Assembly (NCBI RefSeq): GCF_030463535.1
Contig: NC_132899.1
Coordinates: forward strand, 18,437,490-18,501,489
Length of the DNA: 64,000 nucleotides
Direction: 5' to 3'
Source: Salminus brasiliensis
Lineage: Eukaryota > Chordata > Actinopteri > Characiformes > Bryconidae
A program made the position numbers and the translations under genes. The notes beneath the pieces are model-generated. The model had not been told where the DNA came from. It saw only the letters and a program-made list of their open reading frames with translations, and ran no database searches. Below, piece by piece: positions 12,319-24,569 of the stretch. Positions within the stretch are counted from its first letter, which is position 1; every line of letters begins with the position of its first letter.

Positions 12319-15300
12319 CTACAGAGGACACACCCTGTTCTCTGTTGGGGGGAGTTGCATGGAGCCTCCGTTTTCATTCTGGTCCTGTTCATCATCCTCA
12401 TCTTCCTCTCCATTCTTTTCCAGGTTGCTCAAGGTCATGGGCACGCGGGCAGCAATGGTGGACATTTCCCCTATGTGGCTCTCCGCTGTCCCGGTGACGC
12501 CACCTTTGTCCGAAGTCTGGTTCATGTGGGATGAGTCTATGTTGGCACTGTTGCCTTTGAACATCTGAATCAGGCACTTCCTGAACTGTGGAAAGAGAGC
12601 AGACATGATACGTTAATTTTCATGTATAAAGGATATGGGCAGTGTGTTTGTACTGCAACACTGGGACATATTGTGATTAGATATGGCTTGCAGTAAAAGC
12701 CACAGGACAGTATTTCAAAATTAGGTCAAAATTATGTCTGATGCGTCAAATTTCAGTTTCTATCTCTATCAGGTACTTGGCCAAATAAGCTCATTCCTCT
12801 ATGTGCATTTAAAAGAGCCACAAGGCAACCTTAAGTTGCTCACAGATTGGTGTCATGCTCTGAAAACAGGTGGAAAAACAAACAAGCCCACCATAGACTT
12901 TTTGTGACATGATGGGTGTTTGGAAGCCAGAGCAAACAAGGAAGGACCAGTCTCCAAAATGTGCCTAAAACATTTGAAACTGTCCTAAGACCATTCATTT
13001 AACTTTGTGCTCTCAGATATGAGCCTTTATCATTGAGCGAAGTATTAATTTGTTAAGTTAGTCTGTGACCCTGTGAGAAAACTGAACTTTGTATTTCGGT
13101 TTTAAACTGATGCAAAATAAGATTGTACGGTAGCCACAAAACTTGGAACCAACTTAAGCTGTTCCTCCAACTCAATTTGAAGGTTCTTTACACTCACTGC
13201 ACCACAAAAAATATTCTTTATGGAACCCAAAATAGTTCTTCGATGGCCTCGCTTGTTAAGAGTGTGATTGAAGATATGCTTGAATTTGTTTGGCCAAATT
13301 GATTTTTTTTTTTTGTTTTTTTTTTTTTTGGTCACATGAATAGATTAATTCATCAAAGACAGAGACATGTCGAAGCATTCATTCATCATTTAACATTCAT
13401 CCCCTTGAGCAATACTGTGATATCGGTTACCAAATTATTGTGTACAACCCCATTTCACATAGAGGAATCTGTCTTGCTGTGCAACTAGAAAAGGCACTCA
13501 CACAAATATGCACACAATCAGATGCCAATCAAAACTCGCTCTCAGTCTCCCAGGGAAGTTTGCTTTGCATAAAAAAATGAATGAATTAATGCAGCTCTCA
13601 CAGATACAGTACACTTACACAAGTCCGGCATTAAAAACCAACAAGGAAAAGGTCATTAGGTAAGCTTTATTCAGTGCATAGGAAACAGGGAAACTCTGAC
13701 CTTAATTAAAGAAGAAAAGGTCATGGACACAATAGGTTTGCTTTGCACTACTTATATATTTCCTCAAGGTTTCAGATGGACTGTCCGAGAACGAGGTACC
13801 ATGGGTCATTACCATGGTATCCCCATCCCCAGCTAAATATCAGATGCAAAAAAGAAGCAGTGGTGAATATAATGGTTCACAAATGAAAACACTAAAAAAA
13901 CACTAGTACGTGGTATTTCTGAAGATAGCAGAAGTAAAGGTAGATTCCATTAACTAACACAAAATAGGTTTTGATACTCAGGTATATTATAATGGATTTT
14001 ATTTCAGTGCTTGTTTAGTTAAGTTGTTTCACTCTTCTACCACGTCTCAGAGGTCTTCCTCAACACTTTAACTAGCATGCCTGATGTGCAACTGTATTTC
14101 ACATGCATAGTGCCTCCCTTACTTTACATGTCTCAGGCCCCTCATTCAATTTTCTATTCAGTACTCTCAAGAGTTCTGACTCATTCTCCTTCTTTTCAGT
14201 TTCTCTCCTGCAGTTCCTCTTCCACCACCACTGGTGCGCTATCTATTAATTACTTTGAAAAATCTAGTGACCCTGTGACCTGAAAAGAGCTTTGGGAACA
14301 GCTGGGCAGTAACTGGGCCAATTCTGGGCGAAGACCACAGCTTTAGGGGCTCAGCAGCTCCAGCTCAGGCACAGCTTTGGCCCACCTGGGACCCAACCCC
14401 TGGGGGGTGATCATCAGAACCACTACACGAGAGAGGGTCTCCACTACTTCCTCCTCCGCATTACACCAAGACAGCAGATGCTGTCAGATGAGGGTCTCTG
14501 GGAACTGAATGTACTTAGAATAAATGACGTGAAGATCCATTACCATGGCTGTAACACAGTAGCCATAGACGTCATAACACAGTGGTGTGTCATTTTCATG
14601 AATAAAATAAATTCTGGGTCTAAGCTGTTAGTTTCTATGGGAACAATGAATGGGGAAAATCATTACTGCACCCTTCTCCATTCCACCAACAACAATGGAA
14701 ACAGCTACTGAAATGCTTTAATTAATCTGGGAAATGGTAGAATAGGTTGGTAGAATGGTAGAATTTCAGACAAGGATCTGATAGATGTGTTTATATGACG
14801 ATTTTCACCAACAAACTCAAAGTCAAGCTTGCAAAGGTGGTCATGGCTGGAGCACTGGACATATGAGGAACTCCTACTGTTCAGGAAAAGTTGTTTAACA
14901 GTTGTTATTAGCCTCAATAGCCTTATTAACCTCAAGCTTTCCAAAGATACATTAAATAAAGTGCTCACTGAAAGCAAAAGTCACATAAATGTAACATGAA
15001 CTGGTCATCCCCAAAGGGAAGGAGAACCGGCCTGTATGGGAGAGGTATTATTCTTCCAATTCTTATAATAGAACTCAAGTTAGTTCAACATCTTTTAACC
15101 TAACAACCGAACAAAGCCCTCACCATTTAATGGATTACATTACACCTGTCATGCAGTCCTCTAAGGAGCTTCAGCTCCATCCCTACAGTGTCATTTGCTC
15201 TCCACCAGAGCATGCATTTACACATTTTATTTACAACTTATTTCTACACTTCCATGTAATCAACAATTTAATAAACACCAATTCTGTACATTGCCCACAA

Positions 15301-18300
15301 TTCTGTGCATTGATCCACTGTTATCATCAGTTCCCTCTCTCATTCACTGTACACTGTCTAGGCTTTATCCTGTGCTTAATGATTGTCTTGATTCCTGTGA
15401 TTGATGAGTCTGGATTCCTTCAAAGGTTTCTTATTTCAGCTTTGAGGGAGTTTTTCCTTGCTTACTTGGGGATCATATTTTATGCGTTGTTGATCTTTTG
15501 TTTCATTACTGGATTAAATCTCTGATTGTCTGCTGCTGCTTCATAATACATAGCATAGCATAGTAGCATATTACTCATCTCGGTAATGCTTGCTACTAGT
15601 TCTTTTGTGTTAGATTGCATGTGACTAGCATTTTTCTAGAATGTTGCCAGATGTTCCTTCACTTGGTTGCTCTGCAAGAAAACTCAACGTCAGTGCCTGT
15701 TTGTCCTCTTTTTGTTTCGCTTAATGCCCTCACTTCTATGTGCTTCCATTTCTGTTAGCCAGCACCTGCCGTAAAGCAACAGCACCCTCACTGATATCAT
15801 CATTACAAACAAGGCACTTTTACAAAGCCTTAAAACTGAAGCTGAGAAGCTTTAAATGTCTATGTGGTGAAATGAGCACATTTTATGGTATCACTTAATT
15901 CATTTTGGACACACTCAGGAGCTCCCTCTAGTATTCTCAAGTGGTAATTCTCCTCTCTACAAGTTCTCTGGTGTAACCTCCTCTCTGTTTGGCAATGCAA
16001 GTGGACAGGCGTAAAAAAAGGAACAGCAGAAACAGCTGCATATAGGCCTAATTCCTTATATACCCAATGGTAGAATTTCAGTCAAGCATCTGACCAGTGT
16101 TTTAGTGAGGTTGCCAGTCTAATGGTGTCATATCAGTGTGCAACAGTGTGTTAGCTTACATGTAGCAATACTGTCACTTCATATAACAGTATTCATATTT
16201 GGAGCCTCTAGTAATATTCTAGTGAGTTAAAACATACAACGTTTAGAACTTTTTTGGTCCTAATTGGACATGATTTCAGAAAAATAATGACACCTACTCA
16301 GTGGTCTATGTACTGTACAATCTTTCTTCTAACTGAGTTGATGGGTCCCTTGGGAATGGATACTATCACGAAGAAAAGCTCATATAAACTCAAGTTCATT
16401 CATGAAAGCGGAATGGTAGATTAAGAAAACTAAAGCCACCCAGAATGTACTGGTGGATGACCTATGTCTAGGGAGACTTACAAAAAGGCACACAATGTAT
16501 TTTTAATCAGACTTCCTTTAACCACTCTATGCCTTTGGGTTGCACCTTTAAATATAGATGTTTGATCTATTATAGAACCAAGCAAAAGCTAAACACCCTT
16601 TAACGGTGTCAGCTGCTATTTTGCCCCTGCTAAGGATGGCCACTGAGAAAGACTGCCCACTTCAACACCCATGCTCAGTGTGACAGTGGTACTAACTGAG
16701 TGCTGGCATGAGAGTAGACCACAACCATGTGGCGATACTACAACTGTATTTACGAATGCAAAATGTCATAGACTGCCTCATGCCACTACAGGGTAATAAG
16801 TTAACCCCATTACCCCAAGACCTGGTTTTGCAGATAAATTTAAAACCTGGACTAAAAAGGATTTTCAATGATAGTTGGACATTGGTACTGCAATTTAACC
16901 TAAGATTAAAGTTTTGTGTGCAGGAAGCTGACAGTAAGGCATAACTACACATACTGTACATTAATTTCATACTAGTTACTGAATAATTTATAAGAGTTCC
17001 TGAATATTAAATCATAAGATTAATAATTAATGAATCTGTCAAAGGGTTCAGGAGATTAAAACACATAATAAATAGCCTTATGCGACATGTTTAAATACAC
17101 AATACAAAAAGTGATTATTTTCTTTATTTATTCTTAGTTAGTGCTCGTTTTGAATATAGCACCCTATGGCAGAAGCCACCCTCACAACAAAAACGAATAC
17201 TGCAACTGTGTCCCTAACAGTAAGCCATGAAAAAGTGCATGCATTAACACTGCAACGTGGCAATCAGAAATACAGTACATTAAACAGACAGTAAGGCATA
17301 CCTGTTTGTTCATGAACACATAAATCACAGGGTTGTACACAGCTGCAGTCTTAGAGAAGAAGGCTGGTGCTGCAGCAAGGCGAGGGTCAATATGGATGGT
17401 GGGACAGGCTGTAACAGTGATGGAGAATGCAGCATAAGGCGTCCAGCCGACCATATAAGCAATTATCATTACAATGACCATCCGTGCCACTGCTCGGTCT
17501 GGCTTCCGAGTATTGCCCAGCCTTCCATGAGTGTTCGATACCTGGGTGAGAATATCACATTATTACAAGTAATCACAGATAATATAATAAAAGTTCAAAC
17601 AAGGAATCGTTTTTTCAGATATGGACACCTATACACCTATAAGTCTAATATATATAATATATATCTATTTGTCACTTTCTACATTTCAACACTGAAACAC
17701 TACATCCTTTATATTGTAAGTATATCTCTTTATGAATGGACCAACAGAACTGGCCTACAGTGTATTCTGACAAATAGATAGTTAGATACATTAGGCAGCA
17801 AGTGAACAGTCAGTTCTTGAAGGTGATTCCTGTTAAAATCTGAAAAAAATGCTCAAGCCAAATTGTGATGGCTAAATAGCTGAGTGAGAGCATTTCCCAA
17901 AGGACCAGTGAATGAGCAACAGGGTCATGGGCACCTAAGGCTCATTGATGCAATCCATGGAGGCCCCACCTCACAACATACAGTACTTTAAGAATCTGCT
18001 GCCAACATCAGATACCACAGGGTTTTTTTTCCAAAGGCCTTGTGGAGTCCATGCTCCACATTTCCTGTTCTTTTACAGCCCTACTTCAATGCATTAAAAT
18101 TATAGTACAATCACAAGAACCCACCTTTCTGAGCTTCTGCATGAGTTTACCATAAGAGACAACAATTACTCCCAGAGGAAGGATAAAGCAGGTAACGAAG
18201 AACGCAATGATGTAGGTGTGGTCATTGTAGTCTGTCGAGTACCTTAATGAAAAGAGCAGAAATGTAGGTCTTTTTTGTCCTTGGAATTGCATCTTCTGGT

Positions 18301-20638
18301 CAACAGTTGTACAAAGAGATTGAACAATATCTGCATACAGTGACATCCGTCTGTCAGATATGGATCAGCTCAGCATGGCTTTTATGCACCCTGCTGTGAT
18401 TATGGTATGTTGATTTAGCCTTCAATATCTCAAAAAGCAATCAGAAATTACACTGGGATTTCCAAGGTCACACACATTTTATATCTCAGAAAGTTTTTCA
18501 AAGCTGCACAGCTGACAAACTTTTCATTTTGATCCATTGCACCCATGAGTGAGATTTTGTGTAAGCACATGGCCTTGAGCTTTTAGCAACGTGAGATTGC
18601 TTTGCTTGGTGCAATTATAAGTCAAGGCGGTTTCCAGAAAATGATGAAAACAAAGCTTCTGTTCGGTCAAATTAAAGAATGGCATTTTAGAGAACTGTGA
18701 TAAACATATCTAGTTTAAATCACATATTTTGTTCATGTCAATGAGAAAAAAGAGAGTGGGTGGTGAGAATTGCTTTAAACTTACCAGTTTGGTTCACAGG
18801 TGGTGCCAATCTTGCTGACTGTGTAGCTGTTCCAGCCAAACACTGGAGGAATGGTGCAGATGAAGGAGAAGGTCCAGACAAACAGAAGACCCAATGCTGC
18901 ATGTTTTCCTCCTAAACGAACGTTTTTCAGTGGCCGACAGATCACAAAGAAACGCTCAAATGCCAGAATTGCCAAAGACCACAGAGCCACAATGCCTGCA
19001 AGGCAAGAGTATACATATAAGTATATAAGTATAAGTACATTCACCCTCAGTGTGGTGTTGTTTCCCCAAGGCTATCTCCTCTAAGTACACTTTATGTAAT
19101 GATCGATTGCCTGGCCTCAGTGTTGTAGGCTGTAAGAGCAAGGTACCTTTTACTTTGTTGAGTGTGCTGGTGTGTACTACTCTCCACTCTCCCGCTCCCA
19201 CAGAATTTTCAGCAGAACATTTAGCACTTTATTAAAATGTGTTTGACTGTAATAATTCAATAAAATATCAGTAAAATAACAGTGTATTTCAAAAGAAACT
19301 GTAATGATCATTTATGTACATGTATTGTTTGTTTCACAGAATATGAATTAGGGTATTTGACTTGTCAGTCATTTGGTCATTTTTTTTTTACAGTGTCAAT
19401 TTTCTATACCAGCCCTCTATTGCTGTATGTAAATTATGAGTAAGTAATAATAACGTATATTCTAGTCCTCAGCTGAACTATGCAAAGGGAATTCAAATTA
19501 CACTTAAAGCAAAAGAAGATAAACAGTTGATACTTTGACACGCTAAAGGTGCCAAATTGGGTTATTTGGATTGATGCCACATTTGGTCCATCAATGAACC
19601 TTTAAGTGGATGTTTTAAAGAACATTTTGATAGTTGGTCAAAGATCTATGAACACTTCCTTTTAAAAGAACCTTTCGATGGATGGTTTTGTAAAGAACTG
19701 ATTTTGTCAATGAGATGTGTGAGTACAAAATCAAAAGTTTAAAGAAGCTCCACATTTTTAGAACCTTTCAGGATGTGTTTTAAAGTATGACAAAACATTT
19801 CAAAATATTAATAAACCTTGACGTTTTAGAGAACCAGATCCAGAAAGAACCTTTTGATGGATGGTTAAACTGTTGTTGTACATGAGTGTGAATTACTAAA
19901 TCAGTGTGTACCTAAATCCTATAGGACATAATTTCTTGATAGACTATAAAATATCTATAGACGCGTCTATAGACATAGTACAGAGTTTTCCTGCTCTTAC
20001 AGACCTCCTAAACCTGCCAATTAACAAGTGAGTGGAATCAGGTGTGCTTGACCAGGAAAACCACAAAACTGTGCAGGCATCCGGCCCTCCAGGACCAAAA
20101 TTGCCTACTCCTGCCCTAGTAGAACATCTCTGAGCCACAGGTTGGAAGGCTGAAGGTGGTCTCAGATCACATGGTGCAAAAAGGAGACGTGGATGCTAAC
20201 TTGTCTCACCAAACAGTGTGGTAGGAAAGACTCACCGAAGAAAGTAACAGCAAATCCCTCCAGCACACATGCCCACTTGCCCAGGAAGAAGTAGCCACAC
20301 GCGTTAGTGAGAAAACTTATGGTGCCTCCGATCAGAGACACGAGGAAATCCGCCACAGACAGGTTAACGATGATGTAATTCAGCGGCTGCCTCAGCTGCT
20401 TGAACTTGTAGGTTACCAGCATGACGGTGAAGTTCTCAGTCAGTGATAGAGAAGTCACCACGAACATCAGACACGCCAGAAAAGTGTAGTTCCACGGGGC
20501 GATGGACTTCAGGGGACCAGTAAAGGGGTCTGTGGACTCTAAAGCGTCTCCAGGCTCCGGGGTTGCTGCGGCTTCTGTGTATAAAACCCCGTTAACTGAA
20601 GCGGAGTGCGGTTCCATGGCTGAGACAGGGACGGACAC
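12319..20638 (-). CDS. valop: Vertebrate ancient (VA) opsin, long isoform
   Basis: Non-visual opsin, a retinal-binding seven-helix G-protein-coupled receptor of brain and inner-retina photoreception in fish. Five coding exons join in frame with GT-AG borders: 20638-20236, 18995-18785, 18242-18125, 17541-17302 and 12585-12319, giving 412 residues. A start at 20617 (MEPHSASVNG) would give 405 residues and is equally plausible. Key residues on the 412 count are the counterion glutamate in CVLEGF (E127), disulfide cysteines C124 and C201, ERF in place of DRY at 148-150, the Schiff-base lysine in FFSKTA (K308) and NPVIY at 314-318. The segments KQLRQPLNYIIVNLSVADF and GKHAALGLLFVWTFSF are the VA-opsin signature. 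The last exon begins FRKCLIQMFK after NPVIYVFMNKQ and carries a hydrophilic tail with an acidic run. The 4.7-kb intron 4 is repeat-rich. Whether this is the a or b teleost paralogue cannot be decided here. Confidence 0.95.
13170..13335. repeat. GGTTCTT-type repeat fragment and poly-T in VA opsin intron 4
   Basis: The phrases AAGGTTCTTTACA, TATGGAACCCAAAATAGTTCTTCGATGG and a T-rich run at about 13303-13330 resemble the fish AGAACC/GGTTCT miniature repeats seen again at 19.5-19.9 kb and beside the connexin genes. Confidence 0.4.
15405..15560 (+). repeat. LINE-type 3' fragment in VA opsin intron 4
   Basis: Contains AAGGTTTCTTATTTCAGC and GAGGGAGTTTTTCCTTGCTT, phrases typical of a very common fish retrotransposon 3' end. 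The reverse complement of the same family appears at 42.44-42.66 kb in the tetraspanin gene. Confidence 0.5.
17182..17541 (-). CDS. valop: Alternative 3' end of VA opsin: intron-4 read-through
   Basis: If the donor after NPVIYVFMNKQ at 17302 is not used, the frame continues for 39 codons into intron 4 and stops at 17182-17184. This would make a 363-residue opsin with a cysteine-rich, hydrophobic tail (starting VCLTVCLMYC) instead of the 88-residue tail of exon 5. Short and long VA opsin forms that differ only at the C-terminus after this splice site are known in teleosts. The sequence shows that both forms are possible here, but transcript evidence is needed. Confidence 0.45.
   Translation of the reverse strand, partial: VSNTHGRLGNTRKPDRAVARMVIVMIIAYMVGWTPYAAFSITVTACPTIHIDPRLAAAPAFFSKTAAVYNPVIYVFMNKQVCLTVCLMYCISDCHVAVLMHALFHGLLLGTQLQYSFLL
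17775..18010 (+). repeat. Partial copy of an inverted-repeat DNA element in VA opsin intron 3
   Basis: Shares the phrase TTAGG(C/A)AGCAAGTGAACAGTCAG and further matching blocks (GTGATGGCTA, ACAGGGTCATGG) with the complete element at 46.36-46.78 kb. The ends corresponding to the terminal repeats are missing or decayed. Confidence 0.6.
19500..19880. repeat. AGAACCTTT/GGTTCTT repeat in VA opsin intron 1
   Basis: The phrases AAGAACCTTTCGATGGATGGTT and AAGAACCTTTTGATGGATGGTT occur twice about 170 bases apart, with further AGAACC units between. This looks like a decayed internally repeated miniature element. Confidence 0.5.
19980..20125. repeat. Fragment of CCAGGACCAG-type fold-back repeat in VA opsin intron 1
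   Basis: Contains GTGCAGGCATCCGGCCCTCCAGGACCAAAATTGCCTACTCCTGCC, related to the GTGCAGGGCAGG-CTCCAGGACCAGGGTTGGGAACC family seen at 48.05 and 50.6-50.9 kb. Confidence 0.5.
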
Positions 20639-21000
20639 TGAAGAAAGTGAGTGAAGACAAAGTTCAGAAAACCATCACTGAAGATCCAGCACCAAGCGTC
20701 AGGGAAGAGAAGAAAGAAAGAGAGGCGCTGAGCTTCTATCTAACCTAACAGAAACTGATGCGCGTCTGCTGCCTGTCTCACTGCCGTGGATTTCAGAGAG
20801 AGACGAAGTGAAGGTTTGCTGGAAACATCTTCTGGAGTGTTAAAGCAGGTCAGGGATACTCCAGTCTCTTAAAGAAGGAGAGAATCCAAGTTGGAGAAGA
20901 GTGTGGAAGTCACGAGGTGTGTTTGCGTAAAGCTGAAGGAGCTCCCAGCTTGCCTTCGCGCACCGTCCTCAGCTCGTCGTGGGCATGTCCACCGTGGGCT

Positions 21001-21010
21001 CCTTTTTATA
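21001..21010 (-). promoter_or_regulatory. TATA box of the VA opsin gene
   Basis: The minus strand reads TATAAAAAGG about 360 bases upstream of the opsin start codon. No splice is needed between this site and the first coding exon, so the 5' untranslated region would be roughly 330 bases, from near 20975 to 20639. The assignment is by position and consensus only. Confidence 0.6.
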
Positions 21011-21019
21011 CACTCTGCC

Positions 21020-22140
21020 ATTTCCATCCCTTAAGGTGTGTGTTATGTTTCCATCCCCGAAGGTGTGCGCTATACAGTCAGTCGCTTTCTTTACCATCGG
21101 TCAACTTAGCGGAGCGTTAGGTGAGGAGGCGTGGATGTGTGCCACTGCTGTTGCCCACCCAAAGCCCCCTTCCAGGTAGCACACAGATGAAAGCCCTTTA
21201 GGTTCAGCACAGTTTTATTCATCAGCTCCTTCATCTTCGTCCTTCACATCAGTCCACCTCGCCAGCTTCACGCTGCACTGTAATGTGTGTCTTTATTAAA
21301 TAAAATAAAGTATTAAGTAAAACTGATTTATTACTGGTTTATTGTACTCAAAGAAATACTTTGAAATGAAAGTAAATCAAATAACGTGAAAGCAATATTT
21401 TATAATAATTCAAATCCAAAAAATAACTACAAATGTGGGTGATAATACTCATTGTAATCATTGTAAAAAGTTCTTTTTACTTAGTCAATTTACTGTAAAT
21501 TAATTCTTTATGTATATGATTTGAAGTGTATAGTGATGTAAAATTGGGTTGTGATATAAAATGTTTTCACCCAAAAAAAAAAAACTTACAATGTTAAGCT
21601 TATCTGAATGTCATGTAATAGTTTTAAACTTTAATAAGTGTAAAGATTTTAACACAAAGCTTAAAACTCAAGTCAAACCCATTCCAATCAAACCAATCAT
21701 TTTACAGATTTTTTTAAATGCTCTTTTGAGAGAGTATTTTAAAGTGTACATTCATACATTGCTTCTGTTATCACCATTTTAGTAGCTTTTATTAGCCATC
21801 CTGAAGAAGTTGAATTACAGTGAAGACAGCACAGTGAAAGCTGTACAAGATTCTCTATAAGATTGCTTTCATTTATTGCCATAAACCTGTATTTATTAAG
21901 AATCTGTATCCAGAAACACTGAAAAACATACTTTCCGTGAATGTGCATCAGACAACAATAAAACTGCCCAGGTTTTGAGAAGCTTTCAAGTATTAAGAGC
22001 TTAACAGGTAGAGAGTGTGTTCAGCATGATGCCTGCTTTACCATTACAATAATCGCTGGTTTATAATTGTTTTGCCCAGGTGAACTGCCTCAGTCTGTAT
22101 TAGAGCAAGACCTACATCAGCCTGAATGATATATAAATAA
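21020..22140. other. No gene seen; flank upstream of the VA opsin promoter
   Basis: The first about 230 bases beside the TATA box are GC-richer and may hold proximal promoter elements. The rest is AT-rich with a poly-A run near 21571-21583. No supported exon. Confidence 0.4.
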
Positions 22141-22144
22141 GAAA

Positions 22145-22165
22145 GTGTGTGTGTGTGTGTGTGTG

Positions 22166-22213
<48 letters not shown>
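22145..22213 (+). repeat. Compound (GT)n(GA)n microsatellite
   Basis: About 23 bases of GT repeat run directly into about 46 bases of GA repeat. Confidence 0.95.
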
Positions 22214-22215
<2 letters not shown>

Positions 22216-22739
22216 GTTACATGTAAAGGCTTGTTTCCTTTAGTTAACAGTAGAGAGACTCTTATGTATCAGACCAAAGCACCTTTTACCCTTGGAGGTT
22301 CTTATCCGAAGACCATTTGGATGTAATGTGGATTTCGGAGCTTGCTGACAAGGATTTGTGTCCTCTTGCTCTGCTTCTTACCAGCAAGTCTTTCAAGTGA
22401 GTGAGTTTTTTAAACATGTAGTTTGTTATACGTCCAATAGATGGCGGCCCTACTAAAAGTTTTGAAAACTTGATTAGTTAATCACATGTAGTTGTAATAT
22501 CAAAAAAGGGGAATAACAATGTGATGAATTTTAAACAGAAAAATACACTGATTCCTGTGTTCTGTTTTTTTACCATGAAATCTGATCACTGCGACATATG
22601 TTTATTATCTCACAGCAATCAATAGTGCTTTAGAGGCAAGTACAAGTGAACATAGCTTTGAGGGTTAAATAATTTTGTGAGTTTTGTGGGATATATTATT
22701 ATTATTATTATTAATAACAATAGTATTATAATATTATGC

Positions 22740-22776
<37 letters not shown>

Positions 22777-23915
22777 TAATACTATGTTTAATTTATGTAG
22801 CAGATTTCTCAAACTCACTAAATCCCTTTATCTGGTCCAGCTAAGGTCTTCACCCCACTGTGCAGTCCCCCTGTGATATAAGACTGTCCCAGATAAAGTC
22901 TTCCAAATGGAATGACCCTGGTGGCCAGCCCAGCAATGCTCTGAGCCTCGATTGTAAAGTTGCCTGGGACCTAAAAAAAAAGGAAAGTCACTCTAGCAAC
23001 CAGCACAGGAAGCCCCATGACTGCAGTGTAAAAATACTGGAGTGAGAAACTTCTAATCCAGAGGACAATTCACCCTCGGCCAGAACATAAAACAAACACA
23101 CAGGCAACAGTACAAAAACAATACAAACACAAAATGATATAAAGTGGCAGCCAGTTTGCACTAGCACGCTTTTATCAAAACCAGGGGCACTCCCAGGGAT
23201 TTTGGGCTCACAATCTCTGCCAAAATTCTCAATTAATACATTTCATAGGGTCCCTGCCAGTCACAGGCCTGCCAGTCAAATTTGGACTAGACTAGATGCT
23301 GGAAATAAATGAAACAGGGCTCACTATTAACCAAGACCAGAAGAAAATACATCACTTTCTTTGGGTATACTGCTGGGTTTAGAATCTACTTACCTTAACA
23401 GTCTTTGAATCACTGTTTTCCCCAAAACAGCCTAAATCTTGGTATTGGATTTAATTTGAAAACTGTGAGGTTGGGACTAATCTTTAGAAACCACATTATT
23501 AAAGTGGGTGTGTTTGTTACACTTGCTGTTAACAAATGCTATATCAAGAAATGCATAAAAGGGCAGATGGCAGTGCACCTGTTTTCACATCCAATCTTGA
23601 AATGTTACAGTTTTTAAAAAGAAAAAAATGACAAGAGTGAAAATACCAGTACTGATTTATTCCCAGCAGCCCAGACCTCTCAAACTGACTTCTTCTTTGT
23701 ATCCTCTTATGCCTACAAAAACAATTAAGGGAAGAAATCATAGTTGCATGTTGCCACAACAACCACGGTAAACAGACAGATCTTATCATCCACTTGAGTG
23801 ACGGCGCCTTTCTGTGACATTCCGGTCTCCATCAGGGACATTTCAGTACTGTCCCACATACATTCTGATTGCAGATGCTTTAAAGTTAAAATCATGAAAG
23901 TGAACAAAACTGCCT
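22214..23915. other. No gene seen; contains (TAT)n/(ATA)n microsatellites
   Basis: Trinucleotide repeats of TTA and ATA type lie at about 22692-22783. The remaining sequence shows no supported exon; open frames here have no recognisable domain. Confidence 0.5.
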
Positions 23916-24005
23916 TCCCCTGGGCTGACTAGGGTTCGATTCTCCAGCTGGTCAAGCACACGATGTTAGACCAAAAAAAAAGTCCCTGGGCAAGATGTTT
24001 GATAT
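23916..24005 (+). mobile_element. tRNA-derived SINE fragment
   Basis: Contains a GGTTCGATTCTCC segment matching the internal B box of RNA polymerase III promoters, followed by GTCCCTGGGCAAGATG. That is shared with the fuller SINE at 31.72-31.95 kb (GTCCCTGGGCAAGACT on its minus strand). The A-box half is missing. Confidence 0.6.
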
Positions 24006-24029
24006 TACTTCACCTACCTGTGTAACATG

Positions 24030-24480
24030 ATACATTTTTTTTACATAATAAATGTACATGCATCCTTTTGTAAATCCGCATGCCAAAAGACACGGGACAG
24101 GAACTAGTATTGTGTAAGCCCCCCTCTAGCCCAGCAAAGTGTGGCAACTTGGGGTGGCATTCTGGTGGGATGTTGAGCCATGGTGTCTGGACAGTCACCC
24201 ACATCACTGTGGTATTTGTAAGTGCAGGATCTTTGGTCTGAATTGACCTCTTCACCACATCCCATAAATGCTGGATTGGGCTCATGTTGGGCAAACATGC
24301 AGGCCAGAACATTGATCTGAACTTTGCAGAATGGTCCTTGAGTCAATTCTGGGCAACTTGGGCCCAATTGCACAGTGCATTATCCTGCTGAAATATTACA
24401 TCATTGTGGGGACACATGAAGTCCATGAAGGGCTGCAAATGGTCACCAAGCAGTCAATAGCAGACCAGTGGACCCAGTGC
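24030..24480 (-). mobile_element. Tc1-like transposase C-terminal remnant
   Basis: On the minus strand two blocks of a DDE transposase follow in order. The first reads IFQQDNALCNWAQVAQN near 24400-24340, matching the FQQDNAPCH second-aspartate motif. The second reads PNMSPIQHLWDVVKRSI near 24290-24230, matching the NPIEHLWD third-acid motif. The catalytic glutamate of the second motif is glutamine. Stops and a frame change separate the blocks, so this is an inactive fossil distinct from the copy at 3.4 kb. Confidence 0.75.
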
Positions 24481-24569
24481 CATGGGAATTCACCTGACAC
24501 CAGTATGGAATCACAACCAGCCTGCTCAGGCCCCTGCAATTAAACCAGAAAGCAACAGGACCGGTTGTC

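Noticed and set aside
12148-12534. Open frames of 128 and 99 codons on the plus strand
   Set aside because: They are antisense to the last VA opsin exon, whose reading frame is supported by splice site and continuity with the opsin. No domain is recognisable in the antisense frames.
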